A stretch of 64,000 bases of DNA from Gemmatimonadota bacterium (GCA_022823225.1 JAJDXM010000009.1:1-64000); one strand, 5' to 3'; positions 8,942 through 18,017 are shown, counted from the first letter of the stretch. Program-made: numbers and translations. The notes: generated by a model not told the origin, from the letters alone.

Positions 8942-10084
8942 ATGATCCGCCGAATCGTCTTCAGGCTCCACCTCACGGCGGCGTGTGCCGTCGGTCTGGT
9001 CGTCCTCATGATGGCGGCGACCGGCGTGATCCTCTCGCTGGAAGGGATCGTCACGGGGGCGGCCGAGCGGCGCCTCCGCGTTGAGCCCGCCGAGGCGGCT
9101 GCGCGGCTCGCTCCCGGCGCGATCGTGTCGGCCGCCGAGGGGTGGGGCGCAGGGCAGGACGCCCCCTTCACGGCGACCTCCCTGCGCTACCGGCCCGACC
9201 CCAGCGCCCCCGTGCGCGTTGACGCGGGCCGGGAGCGGCACGTCCACGTCGATCCGTATCGCGGGGAGGTGCTCGGCGGCGGTCTGGCGCGCGTGGAAGG
9301 CTTCTTCGAGACGGTCCGCGCCTGGCACCGCTGGTTCAACGTGCCGAGCCGGTTGATCCGCGACGGGCGCGCGGCGACGGGCGCGGTGAACCTTGTGTTT
9401 CTCTTCCTGCTGGTCACGGGCCCGATCCTCTGGCTTCCGACCCGCTTCACGAAGCGCACCCTGGCCAACATCACGCTCATACAGCGCGGGGCCAAGGGCG
9501 CGTGGCGCGATCTCAACTGGCACCAGGTGGTGGGAATCTGGGCGGTGCTCCCGCTCATCGTGATTGCGGCGACGGCGGTGTTGACGTCGTACCCGGGGGT
9601 GGCGGACCGTGTGTACCCGGTCGCCGCGAAGGTGATCCCGGCCGGGGGGTGGCCGGGTGGGGGGGTGGCCGGGGGTGTGGCCCAGGCCGGGGGCGCCGAT
9701 CTGGCGGCCGTGCTGGCGACAGCGGGGGGCTGGGTGGAGGGGTGGCGGGAGTTGACCGTGACACTTCCCCGTGCGCGCGACCGCGATGTCCGGGTCGACA
9801 TCAGGGGCGGCCGTCCGGGGCAGCCGCAGAAGACAGGGACGCTGGTCGTGGACCTCGCAACGGGGACGCCGCGCTCGTGGGAGCCGTTCGCCCACGAGAC
9901 GCCGGCGCACCGCGCGCAGGAATTCTTCCGCTACGCCCACACGGGCGAATACTGGGGATTGCCGGGACGGTTGATCGCGGGCATGTGTTCGCTGGCGGCG
10001 GTACTGATGGTCTGGACGGGTTTGTCGCTCGCGTTGCGAAGACTCCGGCGGCTGCTGGTGCTCAGGCGGTCCCGACAAGGCTGA
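8942..10084 (+). CDS. PepSY-associated membrane protein (PiuB-like)
   Basis: A 380-residue membrane protein with helices at about residues 8-30, 140-160, 190-210 and 345-365. It has the family's landmarks: an N-terminal helix followed by an exposed domain with HVHVDPYRGEVLGG, then AWHRWFNVPSR before helix 2, TGPILWLPTRF, and NWHQVVGIWAVLPL leading into helix 3. Proteins of this type (iron-regulated PepSY-TM/PiuB group) occur with siderophore, haem or ferric-reduction systems; conserved His in AWHRW and NWHQ could ligate haem. GAGG lies about seven bases before the ATG. The gene lies 25 bp after the HhH lipoprotein and is probably co-transcribed. Confidence 0.75.
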   Translation: MIRRIVFRLHLTAACAVGLVVLMMAATGVILSLEGIVTGAAERRLRVEPAEAAARLAPGAIVSAAEGWGAGQDAPFTATSLRYRPDPSAPVRVDAGRERHVHVDPYRGEVLGGGLARVEGFFETVRAWHRWFNVPSRLIRDGRAATGAVNLVFLFLLVTGPILWLPTRFTKRTLANITLIQRGAKGAWRDLNWHQVVGIWAVLPLIVIAATAVLTSYPGVADRVYPVAAKVIPAGGWPGGGVAGGVAQAGGADLAAVLATAGGWVEGWRELTVTLPRARDRDVRVDIRGGRPGQPQKTGTLVVDLATGTPRSWEPFAHETPAHRAQEFFRYAHTGEYWGLPGRLIAGMCSLAAVLMVWTGLSLALRRLRRLLVLRRSRQG

Positions 10085-10141
10085 CGGGCGGCGATCCCCG
10101 CTACGGGTGACGCGTGCCGGTGACGGCGATCCCCGCGCCCG

Positions 10142-10912
10142 CTACCACACCAGGGGGGACAGCGCGATGCGCGAGTTGTCGAGTCTCTCGATGAACCGCT
10201 TGGTGTAGACCCGAAGCATCGCCATGTTCGGGATCCACTCCATCGAATGGATGGATTCGTGGCTCATGGTCTGCAGCGATCGCATTCCGCCGAGCATGGG
10301 CCCTTCGTCCAGGAAGACGCTGATGCGCGCATATCCCCCCCTCCACGGAATACAACCCGGCGTAAGCCAGTCGCTGCCGTCACCGGGACAGCTGACGATC
10401 GCCATTCTCGCCGCGCGCCTGAAGATGGCGACGGGGTCGGGATTGATGGCGTTCGCAATGGCATCGGGCCGCACGGTCACGACGCGGTACGGGATTCTGT
10501 TACGCCGTCCTGTGAGCAGCCGGTCCGAGCGCGTCCGGACCCTCAGTTCGTCAAGCGCTATCGGGTCCGGGTTCAGCCGGATGAAGAGGCCGTTGCCCTC
10601 GGACACGGTGACCGCGCCGTCGCTCGCATGGTAGCCGAGCTGCTCGACAACGATGTCCCAGGTGCCCCGGGGGAATTCGTTGAAGCGAAAGTTGCCGTTG
10701 CCGTCGGAGTAGGCGAGCCGCTTCAACTCGGGCACCTTGATCACCGCGGCCACGACCGGGGTATTGAGGACCGCGTCGACCACCTTGCCCGTCAGGGTGA
10801 AGGTCGGTGCCGGCAGGGGCGGTTCCTGGGCGGAGGTGACTCCGCCCGGCGCGGCCACCATCGCACACGACAGCAGGACGGCCGCGACGGACCGGCAAGC
10901 CACCGCGCGCAC
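10142..10912 (-). CDS. Exported protein with carboxypeptidase-regulatory-like domain
   Basis: A 256-residue exported protein (signal peptide ending GGVTSAQE). Residues about 35-120 form a carboxypeptidase-regulatory-like beta-sandwich (FTLTGKVVDAVLNTPVVAA, AYSDGNGNFRFNEFPRGTWD), the fold found at the N-terminus of many TonB-dependent receptors. The rest resembles a plug-like segment (ISVFLDEGPMLGGMRSLQTM, IHSMEWIPNMAMLRVYT) with no barrel after it. The GTG start, with GGAG eight bases upstream, lies 5 bp after the creatininase-like stop, so this is the last gene of that operon. It may be a stand-alone surface or periplasmic adaptor; the partner is unknown. Confidence 0.75.
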   Translation of the reverse strand: MRAVACRSVAAVLLSCAMVAAPGGVTSAQEPPLPAPTFTLTGKVVDAVLNTPVVAAVIKVPELKRLAYSDGNGNFRFNEFPRGTWDIVVEQLGYHASDGAVTVSEGNGLFIRLNPDPIALDELRVRTRSDRLLTGRRNRIPYRVVTVRPDAIANAINPDPVAIFRRAARMAIVSCPGDGSDWLTPGCIPWRGGYARISVFLDEGPMLGGMRSLQTMSHESIHSMEWIPNMAMLRVYTKRFIERLDNSRIALSPLVW

Positions 10913-10917
10913 GCCCG

Positions 10918-11772
10918 CTACTCCGACCCTCTCGCAGCCCTGATCTGCCGGACCGCCGCATCCACCCGCATCCGCATCCCGACCTCGCCGTACTCCACCG
11001 ACGCACGCGTCGGATTGCCCGACACCCCGCTGCCCTCGAACCCGCCTCCCGGCGCCAGTCTGTCCTGGCGGATGTGCCGCGGTTCGACGTAGAGCAGGAT
11101 CGAGGTATCCGAGATGCCGGCGTGGCCCCCGATCGAATCGGGCACTTCGCCCTGCTCCACGAGCCAGTCGCGGAAGCCGTTGTTCGCGTAGTAGTCCCCG
11201 ATGAAGTGGACCCGCGACCCCTCGCCGCCCCACTCCTCGTTCAGCATCGTGGCCACCGCCTCCATGCCGCGCTGGTTCCCCCCGCTGTCCCCGATGAGGG
11301 CGATGTCGGTGAAGCCGTGGGCGCGGAAGCTGCGGGAGGCGTACTCTACCAGCTTCATGAAGAACTCGTTCGGGAGCGTGATCGTCCCGGCGTAGCGCAT
11401 GTGTCCCGACGGCGGTTCGACGTTGCCTTCCGGCACGTAGGTCACCGTCGGCGCGACCAACGCGTCACCCAGCTCCCGCGCGATCCGGTCGCTGGCCTCC
11501 TCGATGATGTAGCGGTGCTTCCCCGTCACCATGTGGGGCCCGTTCTGCTCGGTTCCCGCGGTGGGCAGGATCACCGTGGTCGCGCCCCTGTCAATCGCCT
11601 CCTGGACCTCCGTCCAGGTCATCTCCTCGATGAAAACGGTGTTGACGTCCTCGGAGGTGAAGTAGCCCGCCGGGGCGCCCTCCCCGCCCGCACCGTCACC
11701 GGCCTCCTGGGCGCTGCACGCTGCCAGGGTCAGCGCAGCCGCTGCGGCCAACCCTCGCGACGAACGCCTCAC
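10918..11772 (-). CDS. Creatininase-family lipoprotein
   Basis: A 284-residue lipoprotein (lipobox TLAAC near residue 19) with a creatininase-type amidohydrolase fold. Metal-site motifs are recognisable but altered: TEQNGPHMVTGKHR in place of the usual EQHGPHLPxxTD, GDSGGNQRG in place of GHGGN, and GGHAGISDTS in place of GHAGxxETS. Classical creatininases are cytoplasmic Zn/Mn hydrolases; an exported lipid-anchored member with changed ligands suggests a different substrate, perhaps a cyclic amide or peptide. The GTG start overlaps the upstream lectin-like stop by four bases, so the two are translationally coupled. Confidence 0.8.
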   Translation of the reverse strand: MRRSSRGLAAAAALTLAACSAQEAGDGAGGEGAPAGYFTSEDVNTVFIEEMTWTEVQEAIDRGATTVILPTAGTEQNGPHMVTGKHRYIIEEASDRIARELGDALVAPTVTYVPEGNVEPPSGHMRYAGTITLPNEFFMKLVEYASRSFRAHGFTDIALIGDSGGNQRGMEAVATMLNEEWGGEGSRVHFIGDYYANNGFRDWLVEQGEVPDSIGGHAGISDTSILLYVEPRHIRQDRLAPGGGFEGSGVSGNPTRASVEYGEVGMRMRVDAAVRQIRAARGSE

Positions 11773-12491
11773 CCGCCCGTCGCGAAGCAGTAGAAGAGCC
11801 CGTTGCCGCCGGTCCCCTGCAGGTTCTCCTGGCTGCAGCCGCGCGACCCGTGGGCTGAGTTCCACGACGTGGGATTGGCGCCGCCGCCGATCCGGTCGTG
11901 GTGCCCCACCGCCGCGCTGCCCTCTCCGTTGCTCGTCCAATTGCCGCAGTTGTCGTAGCCCTCGCCGGTGTAGGCGCTCCCGTCCATGTTCGAACCGGTC
12001 AGGATGTCGTGCATGTTCACGTCGTCGCCCCGGCCGCTGACCATGTCGCCCATCTCGGTCAGGATCGACTCCTTGGTGAGGTTGGCGGCCTCCGAGTGAA
12101 GCTCGTCCACATCGCTGGCGACCAGCACCCCGGCCTGATTGTGCCACGGCCCCGTGCCGATACGGTCGCGGGCGTTCACCGCAGCGCTTCCATCCTCGTT
12201 GATCGTGCTGAGGTAGGCCATCCATCCCATCCCGCCGGCCCCCTGCGCATCGGCCAACATCTCGCAGTGGGCGTCCGCCCCTTCGAGACCCCCCAGGTTG
12301 GCGCCGTCACCGGGCCCCGCGCTGGTGATGAAGAACGTCATCGGCCCCATTTCGGCGGGGGTGAGTTCCTGCATCGCGGGGTTGACCTCCTCCATGTCGG
12401 TGGTGTCGCCCTCTCCGTCGCCCTGTGCGCAGCCGGCGGCCACGAGTGCGGCCAGCATCAGCGCCGGGGCTGCAAGTGTGGAAACCCTCAT
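11769..12491 (-). CDS. Lectin-like lipoprotein
   Basis: A 240-residue lipoprotein (lipobox VAAGC near residue 21). The mature domain matches the family usually annotated as lectin, with an endostatin/C-type-lectin-like fold: MTFFITSAGPGDGANLGG, then ADAHCEMLA, AVNARDRIGTGPW, NLTKESILTEMG, NMHDILTGSNMDG, DNCGNWTS, and a closing RGCSQENL with GLFYCFA. Cys residues in ADAHC, DNCGNW, RGCSQ and FYCF probably form disulfides. AAGGAGG sits seven bases before the ATG. It lies between the NHL-repeat gene upstream and the creatininase-like gene it overlaps. Sugar binding is assumed from the family name and not shown here. Confidence 0.75.
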   Translation of the reverse strand: MRVSTLAAPALMLAALVAAGCAQGDGEGDTTDMEEVNPAMQELTPAEMGPMTFFITSAGPGDGANLGGLEGADAHCEMLADAQGAGGMGWMAYLSTINEDGSAAVNARDRIGTGPWHNQAGVLVASDVDELHSEAANLTKESILTEMGDMVSGRGDDVNMHDILTGSNMDGSAYTGEGYDNCGNWTSNGEGSAAVGHHDRIGGGANPTSWNSAHGSRGCSQENLQGTGGNGLFYCFATGG

Positions 12492-12516
12492 GTTTCGCCT
12501 CCTTCTCTGGTGGATT

Positions 12517-13710
12517 CTACTGCGGCGCCCCGATGCGGTTTGGCCAGGGCGCTCCCTGATCCATGGCGTTGACGGGACCCACGCCGCGATAGATGAACTT
12601 CTGGACGCGCTTCCCTTCGTATGTCTCGGTCGTGTAGATGTTGCCCTGCGAGTCGGTCGCGATCGAGTGGACCGCGAAGAAGAGGCCGGGCTGACGGCCC
12701 CCGTCGCCGAAGCTGGTGAGCACCTCCAGGTTCAGCCGGTCCATCACGTAAACCTTCATGTTCTTCCCGTCGGCCACGTACATGTACTCCTGCTCGGGGT
12801 CGCGAGAGAAAGCCACGTCCCAGGTGGAGCCGTCGCCCAGGGTGCGCGGCGCGAGCTGCACCTCGTTCACGAACGTGCCGTCCTTGCGGAAGACCTGAAT
12901 GCGGTTGTTGGGACGGTCGCACACGTAGACGTGATCGTCGCGCGCGGGATCGGCGCAGTGCACGGGGGTGCGGAACTGCTGGATGAGCGGGGCGTCCGGG
13001 TCGTAGGGCGGGGTCCGCGCGTCGTCCGGCTCGTTTCCGTAAGCACCCCAGTAGCGCTTGAACTCGCCGGTGGAGGCGTCAAGCACCGAAACACGCCGGC
13101 CGCCATAGCCGTCGGCCAGGTAGGCCTCGTTGGCCTCGGCGTCGAACGCGATCTTCGCGACCCGGTTGAAGCGCGTGGTGCTGCGGCTGTCCGGCCCCGG
13201 TCCGGCCTCCGGCTCCCCGTACGAGGCCAGAAACTGGCCGTCGCGCGAGAACTTCAGGATGTGCGTGTCGTTGCCCCCGTTCCCGCCGATCCAGACGTTG
13301 TCCATGTGGTCGATCGAGATCCCGTGGTTCGAGGAAGGCCACACGTACTCGCCGCTCTCCGAAGGGCCTCCCCAGGCGTTCACCAGGTTCCCCTCGGGAT
13401 CGAACTCCAGCACCGGCGGCGCGGCCCGACAACACTCCCCGATCGGCGGATCGGCATCGGCGCCCCCCTCGGTCCGCTCGGTAAGGTTGCCGCGGTGCAC
13501 GATGAAGACGTGGTCGCGCGAGTCCACCCCGACCCCGACGGCCGATCCGAGCACCATGTGGTCCGGCAGCGGATTGGGCCAGAAGGGGTCGACCTCGAAG
13601 ATCGGGGCTTCGGCCGTGCTGGCGGACGCGGTCTGAAGGCGGTCCTGGGCGACGTAGATGCCCACGGCGACCAACACCAGTGCCACGACGATGAGAACAT
13701 TGCGCTTCAT
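12517..13710 (-). CDS. NHL-repeat/beta-propeller exported protein
   Basis: A 397-residue protein with an N-terminal signal anchor (VLIVVALVLVAVGIYVA) and a propeller made of NHL-type repeats: GVGVDSRDHVFIVHRGN, NHGISIDHMDNVWIGGNGG, VHCADPARDDHVYVCDR, NNRIQVFRKDGTFVNE, and VHSIATDSQGNIYTTETYEG. It resembles the peptidyl-alpha-hydroxyglycine lyase-like NHL group, but I see no convincing metal site. It opens the minus-strand operon running on to the lectin-like, creatininase-like and regulatory-domain genes, with a 25-bp gap to the next gene. It is distinct from the six-bladed family because it lacks their closing segment. Confidence 0.85.
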   Translation of the reverse strand: MKRNVLIVVALVLVAVGIYVAQDRLQTASASTAEAPIFEVDPFWPNPLPDHMVLGSAVGVGVDSRDHVFIVHRGNLTERTEGGADADPPIGECCRAAPPVLEFDPEGNLVNAWGGPSESGEYVWPSSNHGISIDHMDNVWIGGNGGNDTHILKFSRDGQFLASYGEPEAGPGPDSRSTTRFNRVAKIAFDAEANEAYLADGYGGRRVSVLDASTGEFKRYWGAYGNEPDDARTPPYDPDAPLIQQFRTPVHCADPARDDHVYVCDRPNNRIQVFRKDGTFVNEVQLAPRTLGDGSTWDVAFSRDPEQEYMYVADGKNMKVYVMDRLNLEVLTSFGDGGRQPGLFFAVHSIATDSQGNIYTTETYEGKRVQKFIYRGVGPVNAMDQGAPWPNRIGAPQ

Positions 13711-13881
13711 GGGAAGCTCCCTCGGTGGGATGGAGACTGTGCAGACTTGGGGGCAAGGTACGACTAAAGCCGCCCGTTCGCAAAGCGGCGGGAGCGCGGT
13801 GATGCCCCCCGGATGCCCCCCGGATGCACCGCCGCGCGAAATCCCGCGCCGAGGCTTGTTGTTCTGCGGCTGGCAGGCCCG

Positions 13882-14465
13882 CTAGCGCCGCATCCGGGGG
13901 CCGCGGGTCAAATGCGGCTCCATCAGGATGATGTAGGGCTCCCCGGCGTCGGTTTCGTGATAGAACACCACGTACCTGGAACCATAAGCGAAGAGGTGGG
14001 CGCTCCCGTCGCTGTGGTGGCGGGCCAGGGTCAGGCCGGTCTCCGGATCGACCAGGTCGAGCCAGGAATCGCGGACATCCTGAGGTGGCTCGGTAGGGAG
14101 GCCGCCTCCTCTCCTCGGCGTGTACTCGGGGTGTGCGCCGACCAGAGGATCCAGAGCCCGTCGTCGTCGAGCAGCGAGCTTGCGTTTCTGGCGTCGGGGT
14201 AGACGTGCGGCCCGGTAATACGTTGGTCGAACTCGTCCACGAACCGGTTGTAGACGACGGCTATCCCGGGCTCCGGCACAAGATCCCACCGGGTGATCCG
14301 GTTGGGGGAGCTCTCGACAACCCACACTGTCCGCGAATCGGCTGCCACGCTGTGGGTGCCTGCCAGGGTCTGGCCTCGAAACACACCGCTGCTGCCAAAC
14401 GAGGACATCTCACCCGATGGACTCAGGATGTGCAGGTTGTGCCCGGCCGAGGCTTCGGAAAAGAC
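13882..14465 (-). pseudogene. Frameshifted, 5'-truncated propeller remnant
   Basis: Two adjacent minus-strand frames together match the second half of the intact protein at 33240-34364. The first covers a segment with NRITRWDLVPEPGIAVVYNRF and GLWILWSAH (paralogue: NRLVRWDLEPSPAVARVFDRT, ALWIAWQ). The second resumes with DSWLDLVDPETGLTLARHH and YIILMEPHL (paralogue: DGWLDLVDPSTAQTIARYQ, YIHLLEPKL). The switch falls at a run of four C on the coding strand (14128-14131), consistent with a one-base indel. About 190 N-terminal residues, including the signal peptide, are missing. Function is presumably lost. Confidence 0.75.
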
Positions 14466-14539
14466 ATCGCGCCTACACAATTCGTCGGCCGGGAGGCAAT
14501 CACGGAACCAGACCCTCTCCGTTGCGCGCTTCATTCCCG

Positions 14540-16165
14540 ATGGGCTACGGTCATGGCCCCGCACGGCCGCTGGCAGGGCCTGCCAGTGGCGGCCAGCATC
14601 CAATCCCCCGAACCCCGGAGCCGGATTCACCCTTGGGCAACGCGGCGAATCTCACCCGCCGATACCGCCTGCGCGACGCGGCGCCAGCGGGCCTGATTGC
14701 GGTCCTGGCGCTGCTGCTGGCGGCGAAGCCGGATCGAACCGCCGGATCGGCGCCGCCACCGGCCACTGCCATATCGGCCCACCCGCCGGCAGCCGTCGAC
14801 GAGACCTTCTCACCCGCCCTCCCCCACGACATCCCCGCCGACGTCATCGTCCGCGCCTTCGTCAAGGCGGAAGACGGCGCCCTCTGGCTCGTCATCCGCG
14901 TCCCCCTCACCTCGATGCGGGACGTCGACTTCCCCGTGCGCGGCCCCGGATACGTTGAGATCGACGAGGCCAGCCAACTCATCGCCGACCAGGCGAAGAT
15001 CTGGATCGCCGACTACGTCGCGCTCTTCGAGGAGTCCACCCGACTCCCCACTCCCACCGTCGTGGCGGCCCGCATCTCGCTTCCGTCCGACCCCTCCTTC
15101 GCGTCCTACGACCGCGCCCGCGCCCACATCCGAGGACCCCCAATCTCCCCCGACTTCGACGTGGTGCTGGAACAGGCCATGCTGGACGTCGTCCTCCGCA
15201 CCCCCGTCACCTCGCACGAGGCGCGCTTCTCGATCGATCCCGCGTGGGCCCACCTCGGGATCCGCACCACCACCGTGCTGCGCTTCATCACCCCCGCCGG
15301 CGCGGAGCGCGTCTTCCAGTACACGGGGAATCCCGGGCGAGTCCGCCTCGACCCCAGGTGGCACCAGGCCTTCCTGCGGTTCGTCGCGCTCGGCTTCGCA
15401 CACATCCTGGACGGCATCGACCACCTCCTCTTCCTGCTCTGCCTGGTGATCCCGATCCGGCGCTTCTGGCCGCTGGTCTCGGTCGTGACCGCGTTCACCG
15501 CCGCGCACTCGATCACGCTGGGGGCATCGGTGCTCGGCCTCGCGCCCAACGCGCTCTGGTTCCCCCCGCTGATCGAGATGCTGATCGCCGCGTCGATCGT
15601 CTTCATGGCGCTCGAGAACATCTTCGGCAAGACGCTGCGGCGGCGCTGGGTGTGGGCCTTCGGCTTCGGCCTCGTCCACGGCTTCGGCTTCTCATTCCTG
15701 CTGCGCGAGTCGCTCCAGTTCGCCGGCTCGCACCTCTACGCGTCGCTGCTCGCGTTCAACATCGGGGTCGAGTTCGGCCAGCTCTTCGCGCTCCTCTTCA
15801 TGGTCCCTGGGCTGGCGCTGCTGTTCAAGAAGGTGATGAAGCCGCGGATCGGCGCGATCCTCCTCTCGGCGCTGGTCGCCCACACCGCCTGGCACTGGAT
15901 GACCGACCGCTGGAGCGTGCTCACGGCCTACAACTTCCAGGCGCCGACGTACGACGCCGCCTTCTGGGCGCTGGTGCTGCGCTGGGTGCTGCTGGGGCTG
16001 ATCGTGGGTGCGGCGGTTTGGGGGTTGAGTGCGCTGTACCGGCAACTGTCGGCGCGGTGGGGGGAAACTCCGGCGGAGGAAGGGGGTATGGGACCGGAGG
16101 CGTCGGCCCAGGCCGCACAGGAGGGAGATGGTGAAGTCAACCGTGAGGACCGTACGACCGATTGA
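14540..16165 (+). CDS. HupE/UreJ-like membrane protein
   Basis: A membrane protein of about 541 residues. After a signal anchor (GLIAVLALLLAA) comes an extracytoplasmic domain of about 200 residues (FVKAEDGALWLVIRVPL), then a HupE/UreJ-type core of about six or seven helices. Core motifs are ALGFAHILDGIDHLLFLLCL, TAFTAAHSITLGAS, VHGFGFSFLLRE and AHTAWHWMTDRW, all His-rich within helices. HupE/UreJ proteins transport nickel or cobalt for metalloenzymes, but this longer type is not tied to hydrogenase or urease, and neither is nearby. The start is uncertain: 14540 is the nearest ATG, and TTG 14633 would also give a signal peptide. Upstream lies a propeller remnant on the other strand; its C-terminal end overlaps a second remnant. 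Confidence 0.8.
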   Translation: MGYGHGPARPLAGPASGGQHPIPRTPEPDSPLGNAANLTRRYRLRDAAPAGLIAVLALLLAAKPDRTAGSAPPPATAISAHPPAAVDETFSPALPHDIPADVIVRAFVKAEDGALWLVIRVPLTSMRDVDFPVRGPGYVEIDEASQLIADQAKIWIADYVALFEESTRLPTPTVVAARISLPSDPSFASYDRARAHIRGPPISPDFDVVLEQAMLDVVLRTPVTSHEARFSIDPAWAHLGIRTTTVLRFITPAGAERVFQYTGNPGRVRLDPRWHQAFLRFVALGFAHILDGIDHLLFLLCLVIPIRRFWPLVSVVTAFTAAHSITLGASVLGLAPNALWFPPLIEMLIAASIVFMALENIFGKTLRRRWVWAFGFGLVHGFGFSFLLRESLQFAGSHLYASLLAFNIGVEFGQLFALLFMVPGLALLFKKVMKPRIGAILLSALVAHTAWHWMTDRWSVLTAYNFQAPTYDAAFWALVLRWVLLGLIVGAAVWGLSALYRQLSARWGETPAEEGGMGPEASAQAAQEGDGEVNREDRTTD

Positions 16166-16419
16166 AGGGATTCTCCTGCTGACCGCCCTGCCTGCGGCCA
16201 TGGCGGGGTTGTCGTGCGCGGACTCGGAGCGGTCTCCCGCCGCGACGGTCGCCGCGACCGCGCAGGAGATCATCGACCTTCCCGCCGAAGACCGCCTCCT
16301 CACCCCCGACTTCGAGGAACTCTACCGGGTCGGCTCGGTGTCGGGCGCGGATTGGGAACAGTTCGGGAACGTGCGCCGGGTGGGGTTCGATGGCGCGGGG
16401 CGGCTTTACGCCTTCGACA
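16128..16419 (+). pseudogene. 5' fragment of a six-bladed beta-propeller gene
   Basis: ATG at 16128 with GAGGGAG upstream, a signal peptide/lipobox region (AAMAGLSCADSE), then the family opening: EIIDLPAEDRLLTPDFEELY, DWEQFGNVRRVGFDGAGRLY. This matches the genes at 28809 and 31436. Similarity stops abruptly after LYAFD near 16419. The frame stays open to 16859 only as antisense of the next gene. About 80% of the propeller is missing. The family's C-terminal end reappears at 28394 in the same orientation. Confidence 0.75.
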
Positions 16420-16484
16420 ACTCTCGGACGGAAGCGTGGCAGCCAGAGTCACTTGACCGGCGTAACACCTCCGTCCTGTCGCCA

Positions 16485-18017
16485 CTACGATGTTGGCCAC
16501 CTGATCCGTTCGTTATCCAGGATTTCGTCGATCATCCGTCTGATCTCCGAGCTGTAGCTGGTTCCCGAGAGCGCCCGGCGATTGAAGAGGACGACATAGT
16601 TGATCCCGTCCCCGCGCTGGCGAGCGAGCGTGTTGGTCCCCGGGAGGCTTCCGCCGTGGTTCCATCTCCACCCGGATCCCTCGGAGCCGCGACGACGCGT
16701 CCCGATGTCGTCCCCATTGACCTGGTAGACATCGAGAAACTCGAGGATGGCCCGGGTCGATGCCACGAGACCGCCCTGGGCGATCCTGGCCTCGTGATCC
16801 CAGCCCCCATCCGGCCATCGCACGTGCGGGCCGGACGGATCGAAGACGTTGCGGGTTGAGCGGTCTTCGTCGTACCACGGCTCCCGGTCGCTGCGGTCAC
16901 GTGGGAAAGTCCTGCCCTGGATGATGTCGCCTACGGGAACCCCAAGCGGCTTGAACACCTCCTCCAGGACGTAACTCAGGTAGTCCTGGTCCGAGACCTC
17001 CTCGATGACGAGGCCCAGGACGAGGTACCCGATGTTGGAGTATGCGCGTTGTGTGCCGGGGTCGAGCTGGAGGGGCTGTCCCAGGATGTAGCGAACCGTG
17101 TTCTCTCGTCCCGGAGGGCTTTCGATGCCCATCCGCTCGGCGATCTGGATCTCGCGATACGTCAGATCACCAGCGATGTCGCGGTCCCAACCGCCCCGGT
17201 GGCGCAGGAGGTGCAGGACCGTAATGCTGCTCAGCCGCGCGTCTCCCAGATTCGGGAACGGTGCGACCTCCAACAGACCTCCTTCATCTTGCCCGAGGTC
17301 GAAGACAAAGTCGTTCAGGTCGAGCATTCCGTCGGCGGCCAGCTCGTGGATCGCAGCGGCCGTGATCGGTTTCGTCACGCTCGCGAGCCTCATCATCGCG
17401 TCGACCGGAAGCGGTATCCGGAGGCTTTGGTCCTTCCACCCGAAGACCCGGTTATAGACGATGTCTCCGTCCTTCATGATCCCAAGCGCGGCGGCCCCGA
17501 TCCCTCGCTCTTCGGTGAAGTCGATCATCAGGGAGTCGAAGATCTCGTGCAGCAGCCGGCCCGCCGCCTCTACCGTCACCGAGAAGCTCTGCTCCGCCGT
17601 CAGGCCGCCGGGATCGGTCGCCCTTGCGGTGACACGAGTACTTCCCGGAGCCACGCCGGTTGCGGTCACCGTGCTGGCGGCCACCGTTACCGACGCGATG
17701 TCCACGTGCGACGATGTCGTGCTGTACGTCAAAGCATCGCCATCGGGATCGGAGAAGCTCGACACCAGATTGACCTGGATCGACTCGCCTTCGATTACGC
17801 TTTGTGGTGGAATCGAACCCCGCGCCTGTGGAGCGCGGTTGGGGACGGGTCGGGGCTCTGTGCCGCTATCGCCGCACGCGGTGACCCACGTGAGCGCCAT
17901 GGCCAGCACGGCCGTTGCGGGAATGCCGAACCGGTAACGCGCCCTGGATGGCGAAAGATGCCACCGATTAAAGCCACAACGCCTCCGACCACCATCGTGA
18001 TGTCCGTTTTGTGACAC
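16485..18017 (-). CDS. Serine hydrolase (class C beta-lactamase fold) with Ig-like domain
   Basis: A 510-residue lipoprotein-like protein (lipobox WVTAC). An Ig-like domain (about residues 60-150, with SSFSDPDGDALTY and ATDPGGLTAEQSFSVTVEA) precedes a beta-lactamase/esterase domain. Catalytic landmarks are SVTK (the SxxK serine and lysine), YSN (YxN) and HGGS, which replaces the KTG box. Such proteins act as esterases or D-amino-acid/peptide hydrolases, and rarely as true beta-lactamases. The Ig-like unit is the same type found in the LRR and Ig genes further along this strand. GTG 18017 is the furthest start; a later one closer to the hydrophobic segment is possible. It is the distal gene of the minus-strand island. 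Confidence 0.85.
   Translation of the reverse strand: MSQNGHHDGGRRRCGFNRWHLSPSRARYRFGIPATAVLAMALTWVTACGDSGTEPRPVPNRAPQARGSIPPQSVIEGESIQVNLVSSFSDPDGDALTYSTTSSHVDIASVTVAASTVTATGVAPGSTRVTARATDPGGLTAEQSFSVTVEAAGRLLHEIFDSLMIDFTEERGIGAAALGIMKDGDIVYNRVFGWKDQSLRIPLPVDAMMRLASVTKPITAAAIHELAADGMLDLNDFVFDLGQDEGGLLEVAPFPNLGDARLSSITVLHLLRHRGGWDRDIAGDLTYREIQIAERMGIESPPGRENTVRYILGQPLQLDPGTQRAYSNIGYLVLGLVIEEVSDQDYLSYVLEEVFKPLGVPVGDIIQGRTFPRDRSDREPWYDEDRSTRNVFDPSGPHVRWPDGGWDHEARIAQGGLVASTRAILEFLDVYQVNGDDIGTRRRGSEGSGWRWNHGGSLPGTNTLARQRGDGINYVVLFNRRALSGTSYSSEIRRMIDEILDNERIRWPTS

Noticed and set aside
13800-13832. GGATGCCCCCC direct repeat
   Set aside because: Two short copies in a GC-rich spacer; likely slippage, no mobile-element features.
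16450-16859. Continuation of the frame from the truncated propeller
   Set aside because: It runs antisense through the serine hydrolase gene and has no propeller motifs.
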